Source: CAYPKG01 sp964411275 (lineage in GTDB: Bacteria; Bacillota; Clostridia; Christensenellales; CAG-138). Taken from it: DNA of 29,028 bases. Made by a program: the position numbers and the translations under genes. This document shows, in pieces, positions 6,980-15,415 of the stretch; positions within the stretch are counted from its first letter, which is position 1, and each line of letters begins with the position of its first letter. The stretch lies in NCBI GenBank assembly GCA_964411275.1, contig CAYPKG010000023.1, positions 1 to 29,028 on the forward strand, read 5' to 3'. Under the pieces are notes generated by a model. It ran no database searches and had not been told where the DNA came from. It worked only from the letters and a program-made list of their open reading frames with translations.

Positions 6980-7441
6980 TTTCGTGACCTCCCTAATTAT
7001 TTTTGTTTTTTTATATGGTGGCGGCGGTTTCCCTTCCGCTCCGTTATCTCTCTTACTGTCTATATAGTACACTGTTTTTCCGGGTCTGAACATAGGACAA
7101 CAAAGGTTATGACCCACTTCGGATTTCAACTTGTAAGGTGTTTTGGTTGTCCCGCCTTTGAAATTGAGGTTTTTTTCACAGCCCTGTTTTACAGCGTATT
7201 TTTTGAGTATTATACCGTCGTATTTTATAATATTCCATTTTGTTAAAAAATTATCTTGACCTGTTTCTTGCGGTCTTCCATTAGTGAAAGTTATGCTTCA
7301 TTTTTCAGCCATGTTGCAATACTTTTTGCATTTTTGCCCCACACTAACCCAAAGGGCGAACTCGCGTAAGCAAAGCGAGTAGATCCCATGTGGTTTGCGG
7401 GTTCGGATTACATAATATAAAAAAGTAAGGATAGATGAGAA
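6980..7441. other. AT-rich intergenic region between divergent genes
   Basis: This 462-base stretch holds no convincing ORF. It is visibly richer in A and T than the surroundings, especially 7140-7330, with T runs and the sequence TATTTTATAATATT near 7231-7244. For the LCP gene, TTGCGG (7268-7273) and TATGCT (7292-7297), 18 bases apart, are a weak promoter candidate; CATAAT at 7411-7416 is another -10. For the small membrane protein gene, the minus-strand TATATA near 7060 with TTCAGA 18 bases upstream is a weak candidate. A stacked hairpin at 7339-7393 is listed separately. The length exceeds what two simple promoters need, so a long leader or a small RNA is possible. Confidence 0.5.
7339..7393 (+). 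promoter_or_regulatory. Stacked hairpin upstream of the LCP gene
   Basis: Three nested helices can stack: CCACA/TGTGG (7339-7343 with 7389-7393), GGG/CCC (7354-7356 with 7385-7387) and ACTCGC/GCGAGT (7360-7365 with 7375-7380, loop GTAAGCAAA). An alternative pairing AACCC/GGGTT (7346-7350 with 7399-7403) competes with the outer helix. It begins about 100 bases before the LCP start and would lie in the mRNA leader if transcription starts near 7304. I do not recognise a known riboswitch. Confidence 0.3.
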
Positions 7442-8485
7442 ATGGAAAAACCGGTCAAACCCCGGCTGCGGTGGCCCTGGATCGCAGGCTGCCTGTTTTT
7501 AGCCATTGGAATAGCGTCCGGCGCGTATGCGTTGCGGGTGCGGGAATTAAGGCGAAATCCCCTCTCCGCGTTTCAAACCCCTGCGCCCACATCAACCCCC
7601 GCGCCAAAGCCAGAAAACACGCCTGAAATCCTCAGTGAAGCCGATGTGTCAAAAAACACCCCGTCTCCCGCGTTTGCGGCAAAAACCAATCAGATCAGCA
7701 TCGTGCTGCTGGGGGTGGACAGCGACGAGGAGCGGGAGAAGAAGGGCCGGGGCTATCGCAGCGATACAATCGCCATACTGGTTCTCGACCTCAACGCTCC
7801 GTCCTGCAGGGTCATCAGCGTCCCTCGGGATACCCGGGTGAAGGTACGCAGGCTGAATTCCCACGGCAAGGTGATTGCCCGGCAATACAACAAAATCAAT
7901 TCCGCTTTCCACTACGGTGGCGGGCCAACCGGGAAGGGACATGAAAACCTGTTGTTCTCCCTGAATGAATTGTTTTTCGGCGACCAAGACTCCCCCGCCG
8001 CCTTCTCCTATTATGCCAGCATCGACATGGAGGGCATCGCCCCATTCACGGACGCGGTGGGCGGCGTCCCGGTAACGCTTACCTATGATGTGCCGGGGTT
8101 TGGCAAAAAAGGAGAGACCATTTCCCTCACAGGGGAACAGGCCCAGTCCTTTGTGCGGCTTCGCCATGGCATCACCGGCGGCAGCGACCTGGGGCGCATC
8201 GGGCGGCAGCAGGCGTTCGTCAAGGGCTTTGCCGCCCGGATCAAGCAAATGGGAGCAAAAAAAGCGGTGCTAAACCTGTGGAAGTCGTTGAGCACCTATG
8301 TCCATACAAACCTCAGCCTCGATCAGATATTGGTGCTGGCGGACGCGCTGTCCCGCCTGGATCTTGCCAATGCCGCCTTTGAAATCGTGCCAGGCAAATG
8401 CCGCACCATCGACAGCCGGATCTATTACGTGTCCGACAGCGGCAAGCTTGAAAAGCTTACCGAGGAGGTCTGGGGAATAGCCTGA
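7442..8485 (+). CDS. LytR-CpsA-Psr (LCP) family cell-wall glycopolymer ligase
   Basis: LCP enzymes attach teichoic acids or other polyprenyl-linked glycopolymers to peptidoglycan outside the membrane. The 347-residue protein has one N-terminal membrane anchor (about 12-31), a Pro/Thr-rich linker (about 42-65), and then the LCP domain. Family motifs are visible: L-L-G-V-D-S near residue 90, R-S-D-T-I-A-I-L, S-V-P-R-D-T, N-K-I-N-S-A-F-H-Y-G-G, a G-G-V-P-V-T segment, and the late D-L-G-R-I-G-R-Q-Q. The Arg and Asp residues in these motifs bind the pyrophosphate of the lipid carrier. The ATG at 7442 follows AAGG at 7427-7430. The gene stands alone, with the AT-rich region upstream and repeat copy 2 directly downstream. 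Which polymer it transfers cannot be told; no glycopolymer synthesis genes are nearby. Confidence 0.92.
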   Translation: MEKPVKPRLRWPWIAGCLFLAIGIASGAYALRVRELRRNPLSAFQTPAPTSTPAPKPENTPEILSEADVSKNTPSPAFAAKTNQISIVLLGVDSDEEREKKGRGYRSDTIAILVLDLNAPSCRVISVPRDTRVKVRRLNSHGKVIARQYNKINSAFHYGGGPTGKGHENLLFSLNELFFGDQDSPAAFSYYASIDMEGIAPFTDAVGGVPVTLTYDVPGFGKKGETISLTGEQAQSFVRLRHGITGGSDLGRIGRQQAFVKGFAARIKQMGAKKAVLNLWKSLSTYVHTNLSLDQILVLADALSRLDLANAAFEIVPGKCRTIDSRIYYVSDSGKLEKLTEEVWGIA

Positions 8486-8515
8486 TGCCCCCAGGCCGTT
8501 TCGGTTACCTCTTCG

Positions 8516-8780
8516 ATCAACAAAGTTGGTGGCAAAATGCCCCGCCATTTTGCCCCTTCAAAAATGCAATGGGTAGCGTAAAAAAAATCCGTCAAAATCA
8601 GCGACACACCCCAGGGTGCCCTCTCTTGCCGCCTTGCGGCAATTCACCTTGTGCGCGGTGATTTTGACACCTTGCATGGAGCAAGACCGATTGACGATGC
8701 AATCGTCCGAGGTCGCAGCTGCATGGAAACCCCACCGCAGTGACCCCATGGACAAAGCCAAGGCTTTGTCCATGGCCTAA
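8516..8780 (+). repeat. Structured dispersed repeat, copy 2
   Basis: This is the second copy of the element at 6435-6695, 265 bases long. It fills the gap between the convergent LCP and tex genes and ends five bases before the tex stop. All main helices of copy 1 are kept. The terminal stem (8746-8759 with 8762-8775) is a perfect 14 bp here. Differences from copy 1 fall mainly in loops (for example TTC versus CTT in the TTGCCGC hairpin), in internal loops and in an A run, or they preserve pairing. A short minus-strand ORF (8558-8773) is not conserved in copy 1, where the indel shifts the frame, so protein coding is unlikely. Confidence 0.85.
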
Positions 8781-8785
8781 TGCAA

Positions 8786-10936
8786 TTAGGGCTTTCGCAT
8801 GGTCAGGGATATCCGTTTTTTCACCACGTCCACTTCCTGTACCCAGACCGTCACCACGTCCCCAACCTTGACCACCTGGCTGGGGTGGTTCACCCGCCGC
8901 CCGCCCAATTGAGAAATATGCACAAGCCCGTCCCGGTGCACGCCGATGTCCACAAACGCGCCGAAATCGATGACGTTTCGCACGGTTCCGGTGAGCTCCA
9001 TGCCGGGCGTTAAATCCTTGATGTCCAGCACGTCGGTGCGCAGCAGCGGCTTGGGCAGCTCGTCCCGGGGGTCGCGCCCGGGCTTTTGCAGTTCCCTGAT
9101 CATGTCCCGTAACGTGGGCGCGCCCACCTCAAGCTCCATGGCGAGGGTGCGGGAACCCACCTCCCCCACCCGTACGCCCAGCTCTGAAAGCTGTCCGGCC
9201 CGTATATCCGCCGCCTTAAACCCAAACCGGGTCAGCAGCTTTTTCGCGATGCCGTAGCTTTCCGGATGCACGCCAGTGTTGTCCAGCGGGTTTTTCCCGT
9301 CGGCGATGCGCAGGAACCCGGCGCATTGCTCAAACGCTTTAGGCCCCAGCTTTGGCACCTTTTTTAGCTGTGCCCGGTCGGTAAACGGCCCGTTTCCCCC
9401 CCGGTAATCGCCGATGTTTTGCGCCACCTGGCGGCTGACCCCGGCCACATAGCACAACAGCGGCACGCTGGCAGTGTTCAAATCCACCCCCACCTGATTG
9501 ACGCAGCGCTCCACCACCCCGGATAACGCCTCGCTTAAGCGGGTCTTGTTCATATCATGCTGGTACTGCCCCACGCCGATAGATTTGGGATCGATCTTCA
9601 CAAGCTCGGACAGCGGGTCCTGCAGGCGCCGGGCGAGGCTTACGGCGCTTCTGACGGACACGTCCAGCTGCGGAAACTCCTCCGCCGCCAGCTTGGACGC
9701 GGAGTACACCGATGCTCCCGCCTCGTTGACGATCACATAGGGCACCTTCAAGCCGGACTCCTTTATGGTCTCCACGAAAAATTGCTCCGTCTCCCTGGAG
9801 GCGGTGCCGTTTCCGATTGCCCCAAGGGTAATCCCAAATTTCTTGATCAGGCCCAGAACCGTTTTTTTCGCGGCCTCCACCTTTCCATGGGCGGGCAGGG
9901 GGTAAATCACCCCGGTATGCAAGAGTTTGCCCAGCTCGTCCACCACCGCCAGCTTGCAGCCGGTGCGGATGCCCGGGTCAAGCCCCAGCACCACCTCGCC
10001 CCGGATGGGCGGCTGCATGAGAAGGTCGTTGAGGTTCATGGCGAACACTCTTATGGCCGCCTCCTGGGCGTCTTCGGTTAATTTTGTCCGGGTCTCCCGC
10101 TCCATCGCGGGGAATATCAACCTGTTGTAGGCGTCCTTGGCAGCGGCACGGACGAAAGCGGCGCTGTTGGCCCCCTCTTTGACACAGCCGCTTTCTACAA
10201 GCGCCATCGCCTCCGCCTCCGGCAGTTCCAGGGCGACCTTCAGGAATTCCTCCCGCTCCCCCCGGTCGATGGCCAGCACCCGGTGCCCGGCCATCTGGCG
10301 CACCGGCTCGCGAAAATCGTAATACATCCGATAGACCGAGTCCTCGTCCTTCCCTGCCCGGGTGCGAAGCTCCCCGGATTTTGCCACAAGCGCCCGAAGC
10401 CGCCCGCGCACCCCCGGGTCATCGCTAAAGCCCTCGGCGATGATGTCGCTGGCCCCCGAAAGGGCTTCCGCCGGGGAATTGACCCCCCGCTCAGGATTGA
10501 CATAGTCCTCCGCGAGAACCTCCGGCGCGGGATCGTCCTTATGCTGCAGCAGCAGCCTTGCCGCCAGGGGTTCCAGGCCCTTTTCCCTGGCGATCATGGC
10601 CCGGGTGCGGCGTTTGGGCTTAAAGGGCCGGTATACGTCCTCCAGCTCCGCTAAAATTTTGCATTTGTCCAAGGCAGCGGTGAGCTCCGGGGTTAAAACC
10701 CCCTGCTTTTCCAACGCGTCCTGTATTTCCTGCCGCCGGGACTCAAACCCGCGCAGATAGGAGAGCCGCTCGGACAGCTCCCGAAGCACCTGGTCGTTGA
10801 GCTCCCCATGCTTTTCCTTGCGGTAGCGGGCGATAAAGGGGATCGTGTTCCCCTCATCGATGAGGGCTGTCACGTTTTCGATCTGCCATGCCTGCAGTGA
10901 AGAAAATTCCTGTTGTAATGCCTTTAGAATATCCAT
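8786..10936 (-). CDS. tex: Tex-family RNA-binding transcription accessory protein
   Basis: Tex is a cytosolic nucleic-acid-binding protein related to eukaryotic Spt6, implicated in transcription and RNA metabolism. The ATG at 10936 (M-D-I-L-K-A-L) has CAGGAG nine bases upstream; an in-frame ATG at 11002 lies upstream of the promoter and is unlikely. The 716 residues show the N-terminal helical Tex domain with I-P-F-I-A-R-Y-R-K-E near 31-40, the central YqgF/RNase-H-like domain with V-L-G-L-D-P-G-I-R-T-G (about 320-330), helix-hairpin-helix segments (about 480-560), and a C-terminal S1 domain that ends the protein (V-I-D-F-G-A-F-V-D-I-G-V, then H-I-S-Q-L). Length and domain order match the family. 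It is divergent from rarA. Confidence 0.95.
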   Translation of the reverse strand: MDILKALQQEFSSLQAWQIENVTALIDEGNTIPFIARYRKEKHGELNDQVLRELSERLSYLRGFESRRQEIQDALEKQGVLTPELTAALDKCKILAELEDVYRPFKPKRRTRAMIAREKGLEPLAARLLLQHKDDPAPEVLAEDYVNPERGVNSPAEALSGASDIIAEGFSDDPGVRGRLRALVAKSGELRTRAGKDEDSVYRMYYDFREPVRQMAGHRVLAIDRGEREEFLKVALELPEAEAMALVESGCVKEGANSAAFVRAAAKDAYNRLIFPAMERETRTKLTEDAQEAAIRVFAMNLNDLLMQPPIRGEVVLGLDPGIRTGCKLAVVDELGKLLHTGVIYPLPAHGKVEAAKKTVLGLIKKFGITLGAIGNGTASRETEQFFVETIKESGLKVPYVIVNEAGASVYSASKLAAEEFPQLDVSVRSAVSLARRLQDPLSELVKIDPKSIGVGQYQHDMNKTRLSEALSGVVERCVNQVGVDLNTASVPLLCYVAGVSRQVAQNIGDYRGGNGPFTDRAQLKKVPKLGPKAFEQCAGFLRIADGKNPLDNTGVHPESYGIAKKLLTRFGFKAADIRAGQLSELGVRVGEVGSRTLAMELEVGAPTLRDMIRELQKPGRDPRDELPKPLLRTDVLDIKDLTPGMELTGTVRNVIDFGAFVDIGVHRDGLVHISQLGGRRVNHPSQVVKVGDVVTVWVQEVDVVKKRISLTMRKP

Positions 10937-10968
10937 GTCCGTCTCCTGTTTTGATTTCACATGAGACG

Positions 10969-10974
10969 ATTGTA
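10969..10974 (-). promoter_or_regulatory. Extended -10 promoter of tex
   Basis: On the minus strand the sequence reads TGC-TACAAT, an extended -10, about 30 bases upstream of the tex start. The -35 is weak (TGCATT at 16 bases). It overlaps the upstream part of the divergent rarA promoter, so the two genes probably compete for polymerase. Confidence 0.5.
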
Positions 10975-10983
10975 GCATATCCT

Positions 10984-11012
10984 TTGGAGAAATGCATGAC
11001 ATATGCTAAAAT
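10984..11012 (+). promoter_or_regulatory. Promoter of rarA
   Basis: TTGGAG (10984-10989) and TAAAAT (11007-11012) are 17 bases apart, ending 47 bases before the rarA start. Confidence 0.55.
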
Positions 11013-11059
11013 GAAAGCATCACATCGCGGCGGGCCGCGAAGAAAGCGGGAGACGGCAG

Positions 11060-12382
11060 ATGGCCACACAGGGATCCTTATTTGACGATGGAAAAAACGC
11101 GCCGCTGGCAAGCCGCCTAAGGCCGAAAACACTGAGCGAGTATGTGGGGCAGCAGCATTTGATCGGCCCGGGCAAGGTGCTGCGCCAGCTGATCGAGCGG
11201 GATCAGATCTGTTCCATGATATTCTGGGGGCCGCCTGGGGTGGGCAAAACCACTCTGGCCCGGATTATCGCAGAAAGCACCAAATCCCAGTTCATCAATT
11301 TTTCCGCCGTCACCAGCGGCATCCGGGAAATCAAGGACGTGATGGAGAAGGCGGAGCGCATCCGCATGCTTGGCGACCGCACCATCCTGTTTATAGACGA
11401 AATCCACCGCTTTAACAAGGCCCAGCAGGACGCGTTTTTGCCGTATGTGGAGCGGGGCAGCATCATACTCATCGGCGCGACCACAGAAAATCCCTCCTTT
11501 GAGGTGAATTCCGCGCTGCTGTCCCGGTGCAAGGTGTTCGTGCTGCAATCGCTCAACGCCGATGATATACTCTCGCTTTTGAAGCAAGCGCTGGTAAATC
11601 CCGAGGGGTTTGGAGATCAGGACATCGAAATCAGCGACGAGATACTGCACGTCATCGCAGAGTTTGCCAACGGCGACGCCCGGGTGTCCCTCAACACCCT
11701 GGAAATGGTCATATTAAACGGCCGCCGGGAGGGGGAGCGCACCGTCGTCGACCGGGAGATCGTGGAGCAGTGCATCGGCAAAAAAACGCTGCTCTACGAC
11801 AAAAGCGCGGAGGAGCACTACAATCTCATCTCCGCGCTGCATAAATCCATGCGCAATTCCGATCCGGACGCGGCCGTATACTGGCTTTCCCGGATGCTGG
11901 AAGCGGGGGAGGATCCCCTTTATGTGGCCCGGCGGGTGGTGCGCTTTGCCAGCGAGGACGTAGGCATGGCGGACAGCCGCGGGCTGCAGATCGCCGTGGC
12001 GGCGTATCAGGCCTGCCATTTCATCGGAATGCCCGAGTGCGCCGTGCATCTCACCCATGCTGTGACGTATCTTTCCCTCTCGCCCAAATCCAACGCGCTG
12101 GATGTGGCATACATGAGCGCCAAGGCCGATGCCCTCAATATGCTGGCGGAGCCGGTTCCCCTGCACATCCGCAACGCGCCCACAAAGCTCATGAAGCAGC
12201 TGGGGTATGGGAAGGGCTATCAATACGCCCATGAAACCCAAGAGAAGCTCACCGATATGCAATGCCTGCCGGATAACCTCAAGGGGCGGCGGTATTATCT
12301 GCCCACCACCCAGGGCTCCGAGGCGAAGGTGAAGGAGCGCTTGGAGCGGATCATCGCCTGGCGGGAGGAACATGAGAAATAA
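11060..12382 (+). CDS. rarA: Replication-associated recombination protein RarA (MgsA) AAA+ ATPase
   Basis: RarA/MgsA acts at stalled replication forks and belongs to the clamp-loader AAA+ clade. The 440-residue protein has Walker A G-P-P-G-V-G-K-T-T (57-65), Walker B I-L-F-I-D-E-I-H-R-F (Asp113, Glu114), sensor-1 G-A-T-T-E-N-P near 139-145, and the arginine-finger region L-L-S-R-C. The C-terminal half (about 230-430) carries the MgsA tetramerisation segments H-K-S-M-R-N-S-D-P-D-A-A-V-Y-W and L-P-D-N-L-K-G-R-R-Y-Y-L-P. Its length is normal. GGGAG lies seven bases upstream of the ATG. It is monocistronic and convergent with the following XRE gene, with only 46 bases between their ends and no clear terminator. 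Confidence 0.95.
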   Translation: MATQGSLFDDGKNAPLASRLRPKTLSEYVGQQHLIGPGKVLRQLIERDQICSMIFWGPPGVGKTTLARIIAESTKSQFINFSAVTSGIREIKDVMEKAERIRMLGDRTILFIDEIHRFNKAQQDAFLPYVERGSIILIGATTENPSFEVNSALLSRCKVFVLQSLNADDILSLLKQALVNPEGFGDQDIEISDEILHVIAEFANGDARVSLNTLEMVILNGRREGERTVVDREIVEQCIGKKTLLYDKSAEEHYNLISALHKSMRNSDPDAAVYWLSRMLEAGEDPLYVARRVVRFASEDVGMADSRGLQIAVAAYQACHFIGMPECAVHLTHAVTYLSLSPKSNALDVAYMSAKADALNMLAEPVPLHIRNAPTKLMKQLGYGKGYQYAHETQEKLTDMQCLPDNLKGRRYYLPTTQGSEAKVKERLERIIAWREEHEK

Positions 12383-12428
12383 CCGTGCATTAAAACCCAA
12401 GGCTGCCTGCACAGATTTTAGGTTTATA

Positions 12429-13664
12429 TCAGTACTCCAAATCCATCCCGCCGCTGATATAATTCCAAACAAGCTTCCCGTTTGACAGGCACAGGCCGCT
12501 GATATCATCCGTCCCCTGATACGTCCGGCCGTTGCTGTCGGTTAAAAAGGGGACGGCAACGATCCAGTCATCGTTACTGAGCGTTACGGATACATCCGGC
12601 AGGGAAAAACTTAAGGGTTCCCCATCCTTGGACAAAATACCCTCCGCATACACCTGCTCCCCGCTCCACTCCAGAAGCTTGCCGTTGTGGAACAGCCCCA
12701 CCTTTATGCCTGTTATCACAGACGGCCCGCCGACATTCGACAAATCCTTTTCCGGCGCCCAAACCGTGAGATTTGCTTCCACATTCTTCAGGGTAGCCAC
12801 AAATTCTGTGGCGTTTATTTTCTCAAGGCCCCGGGCGCACTCCAAATATGACGAAACCCTCGGCCTGCTTGCCTCCAGGAGGCCCAGGAACTGTTCGATT
12901 GTCTGGGTGCTCGTCACACCTTCCACGGTGGACGCGGCGGATATGTTGATGTCATCCGTCAGGGCACAGGTCAGCTTTGCCCTAAACCGGTGCCCCGCAT
13001 CCTCCACCCCAGCCGCCTTCGTCAAATCCTCGCCTGTTGTGGCAATGAAATCCACCGTCATGCCCGCCGCGTAGGTTTTGGGCGTTGCGTTGACGGCAAA
13101 CGTGACCGTACCGGCCGAAAGATCCACGGACTCAAGTTGGCAGCCGAAATCCGCGAACAGATTGCTTTGCTCGTTTAATATGCCTGAAAGCCGGCCTGCC
13201 ATGCCGGAAATCTGGACGGATACGGCATATTCGATATTCCCGATCTGGTTTTGCAGGTTCTGCACCGTCGCCTTCAGATATGAAAGCTGATTGGCCAGGG
13301 AAATCAAAAGAAGAGCCGCGCAGATGCCAGCGAAAATCAGCCATCCCCGCCGCTTTTTCGGCGGGTCCTCCCCCGTTCTTTTCCCCTCCATCTCCTCTAC
13401 ATAGCGGCGGACAATCCGCTCGATTGCCGCAAGCTCCCGGTCGGTAAGCTCCTCCGCTTCACTAACCGGCTCCTCCGCCTGCAATAAAACGCCCAGGGAT
13501 ATCTGAAACAAGCGCATGGCGATGAGGGTATCCACCTCCGGGACAGCCGCGTCGCTTTCCCATTTAGACACCGCCTGCCGGGAGACATGTAATTTTTCGC
13601 CCAGCGCCTCCTGGGAGAGGCCTGTCTGCTTTCGTTGTTCCTGTATCATTTGGCCAAGGGTCAC
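12429..13664 (-). CDS. Membrane-anchored XRE-family regulator with an extracytoplasmic domain
   Basis: The start is a GTG at 13664 with AAGGAG (13680-13675) ten bases upstream. The N-terminus is a canonical HTH_3 domain: residues 4-58, L-G-E-K-L-H-V-S-R-Q-A-V-S-K-W-E, where R-Q-A-V-S-K-W is the recognition helix. A charged linker follows (67-105), then one hydrophobic helix (about 107-127), then a coiled-coil-like stretch (about 128-170) and roughly 240 residues with many alternating hydrophobic residues. I do not recognise that C-terminal domain. With the HTH in the cytoplasm and positive residues (K-K-R-R) before the helix, the C-terminal part should lie outside the cell, so the protein could link an envelope signal to transcription. 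Minus-strand TTGACA (13746-13741) lies upstream, but I see no good -10. Confidence 0.8.
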   Translation of the reverse strand: MTLGQMIQEQRKQTGLSQEALGEKLHVSRQAVSKWESDAAVPEVDTLIAMRLFQISLGVLLQAEEPVSEAEELTDRELAAIERIVRRYVEEMEGKRTGEDPPKKRRGWLIFAGICAALLLISLANQLSYLKATVQNLQNQIGNIEYAVSVQISGMAGRLSGILNEQSNLFADFGCQLESVDLSAGTVTFAVNATPKTYAAGMTVDFIATTGEDLTKAAGVEDAGHRFRAKLTCALTDDINISAASTVEGVTSTQTIEQFLGLLEASRPRVSSYLECARGLEKINATEFVATLKNVEANLTVWAPEKDLSNVGGPSVITGIKVGLFHNGKLLEWSGEQVYAEGILSKDGEPLSFSLPDVSVTLSNDDWIVAVPFLTDSNGRTYQGTDDISGLCLSNGKLVWNYISGGMDLEY

Positions 13665-13812
13665 GTTTTATCAACTCCTTTGCTGCCTTTCATGATATCA
13701 GCCGATGGTGTTTAATGGCAACCATCCGGCGGTTTCCTTTTGTCAATCAGCGGTTGCACACCCCGTATTTCAGGGTTTTTCCCGCCCATATAAAAGTATT
13801 TCCAACACATAC

Positions 13813-13848
13813 AAAAAGCGCGATGAACCGAGATCCAGCCCATCGCGC
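13813..13848 (-). terminator. Intrinsic terminator of the DUF1846 gene
   Basis: On the minus strand, GCGCGATG (13848-13841) and CATCGCGC (13825-13818) form an 8-bp stem with a 15-base loop, followed by five T residues. It lies 17 bases beyond the stop codon. Confidence 0.75.
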
Positions 13849-13865
13849 CCTAAGAGCAAATAAGT

Positions 13866-15350
13866 CTACTTATGATACAGCTTATTCGTCTGATACACCG
13901 GCTCGCAGGTAAGGTTCACACCCAGCTTGCGGAACACGCCTTCGTCCACGGGAGACAGTATCACGCTGGAATGCGCCTCGCAACCCCGCAGCTTCGGCAG
14001 CTGCCTTAACGCCAGGTCCGCCGCGGGGTTTGTGGCCGCGCAGATGGAAAGGGCAATCAATATCTCATCGGTATGCAGCCGGGGATTTTGGTTCCCCAGA
14101 TGCTTGATCTTGAGGTTCTGAATGGGCTCGATGACGATGGGGGAGATCAGGTGCATCCCCTTTTGAATGCCGCCCAGCGCCTTAAGCGCGTTCAGCAGCG
14201 CCGCGGCGCTGGCCCCCAGCAACTGTGAGGTCTTGCCTGTGATGACGCTGCCGTCCGGCAGTTCCAGCGCCAGCGCCGGGTCCCCTGTCTGTTCCGCCCG
14301 GTCAAGCGCCGCGGCCACCACCGGCCTGTCCGCAGCGGTGATCCCGGATTTGTTGAGCAAGAGCTCCAGCTTGTACACCTCCTCAGCCTCCACCTTGCCC
14401 TGGCGCTGGCCGCTCAATGCCGCGTAGTACCGGCGGAGTATCTCCTGCTTGGCAGCCGCGCACACAACCGCGTCGTCCATGATGCAATTTCCTACCATGT
14501 TCACGCCCATGTCCGTGGGCGACCGGTACGGGGAGGCCCCCTCGATGCGCTCGAATATGGCGTTTAACACCGGGAACACCTCAACGTCCCGGTTGTAATT
14601 GACCGTTGTGGCCCCGTATGCTTCCAAATGAAACGGGTCAATCATGTTCACGTCGTTGAGGTCCGCTGTCGCCGCCTCGTACGCCAGATTGACCGGGTGC
14701 TTTAAGGGCAAATTCCAAATGGGGAACGTTTCAAACTTTGCGTAACCCGCCCGCACCCCCCGCTTGTATTCATGATACAGTTGTGACAGGCAAACCGCCA
14801 TCTTCCCGCTGCCCGGCCCAGGGGCCGTGACCACCACGAGGGAGCGGCTTGTCTCGATATATTCATTTTTGCCAAACCCATCGTCGCTGACGATTAGCTG
14901 CAGGTTGGAGGGATACCCCTCGATGGAATAATGGCGGAAAACCTTGACTCCAAGGCTTTCCAGCCGCTTTTGAAACGCCTCTGCGCCAGGCTGGCAATTA
15001 TACTGGGTTAGCACAACGCTTCCCACATACAGGCCGATGCCCCGAAACGCGTCGATCAAGCGCAGCAGATCCATATCGTAGGTGATGCCCAAATCCCCCC
15101 GGAGCTTGCTTTTCTGGATGTCGGCAGCGTTGATCACCACGATGATCTCCGCCTGCTCCTTCATTTCCAGCAGCATCTTCACCTTGCTGTCCGGCTCAAA
15201 CCCAGGCAGCACCCGGGAGGCGTGGTAATCGTCGAACAGCTTGCCGCCAAACTCCAGATACAGCTTGTCGCCGAACTGACGGATGCGCTCAAGTATGTGC
15301 TCCGATTGTGTGCGAAGATATTTGTCGTTATCAAACCCTATCTTATGCAA
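13866..15350 (-). CDS. DUF1846 family protein
   Basis: The protein has 494 residues and starts with TTG at 15350 (M-H-K-I-G-F-D-N-D-K-Y). There is no ATG nearby, and the conserved family N-terminus begins exactly here. A weak GGGGGA lies ten bases upstream. The conserved segment L-Y-L-E-F-G-G-K-L-F-D-D-Y-H-A-S-R-V-L-P (about 30-49) and the glycine-rich G-P-G-S-G-K loop (about 177-182) identify DUF1846, a family found in Firmicutes with known structures but no proven function. The loop suggests nucleotide or phosphate binding; this is inference. Full length, with a good promoter and terminator, transcribed alone and divergent from the HelD-like helicase gene. Confidence 0.9.
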   Translation of the reverse strand: MHKIGFDNDKYLRTQSEHILERIRQFGDKLYLEFGGKLFDDYHASRVLPGFEPDSKVKMLLEMKEQAEIIVVINAADIQKSKLRGDLGITYDMDLLRLIDAFRGIGLYVGSVVLTQYNCQPGAEAFQKRLESLGVKVFRHYSIEGYPSNLQLIVSDDGFGKNEYIETSRSLVVVTAPGPGSGKMAVCLSQLYHEYKRGVRAGYAKFETFPIWNLPLKHPVNLAYEAATADLNDVNMIDPFHLEAYGATTVNYNRDVEVFPVLNAIFERIEGASPYRSPTDMGVNMVGNCIMDDAVVCAAAKQEILRRYYAALSGQRQGKVEAEEVYKLELLLNKSGITAADRPVVAAALDRAEQTGDPALALELPDGSVITGKTSQLLGASAAALLNALKALGGIQKGMHLISPIVIEPIQNLKIKHLGNQNPRLHTDEILIALSICAATNPAADLALRQLPKLRGCEAHSSVILSPVDEGVFRKLGVNLTCEPVYQTNKLYHK

Positions 15351-15386
15351 GTTTCTGTTCCCCCAACCTGAATTTCAACAATCCCT

Positions 15387-15415
15387 ATGATACAGCGTTG
15401 CTCCCCATAATGCAA
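15387..15415 (-). promoter_or_regulatory. Promoter of the DUF1846 gene
   Basis: On the minus strand, TTGCAT (15415-15410) and TATCAT (15392-15387) are 17 bases apart. A GCGTTG/CAACGC inverted repeat (15395-15400 with 15413-15418) lies across the spacer and -35 and could be an operator. Confidence 0.6.

Noticed and set aside
7339..7415. tRNA-like sequence ending GGGTTCGGATTACA
   Set aside because: The T-arm resemblance is superficial; no acceptor stem, D-arm or anticodon arm can be formed with normal spacing.
6435..8780. Repeats as integron attC sites or insertion-sequence ends
   Set aside because: No integrase or transposase is present, no attC core sites are visible, no target-site duplication is evident at either copy, and the element has several internal helices rather than one imperfect palindrome.
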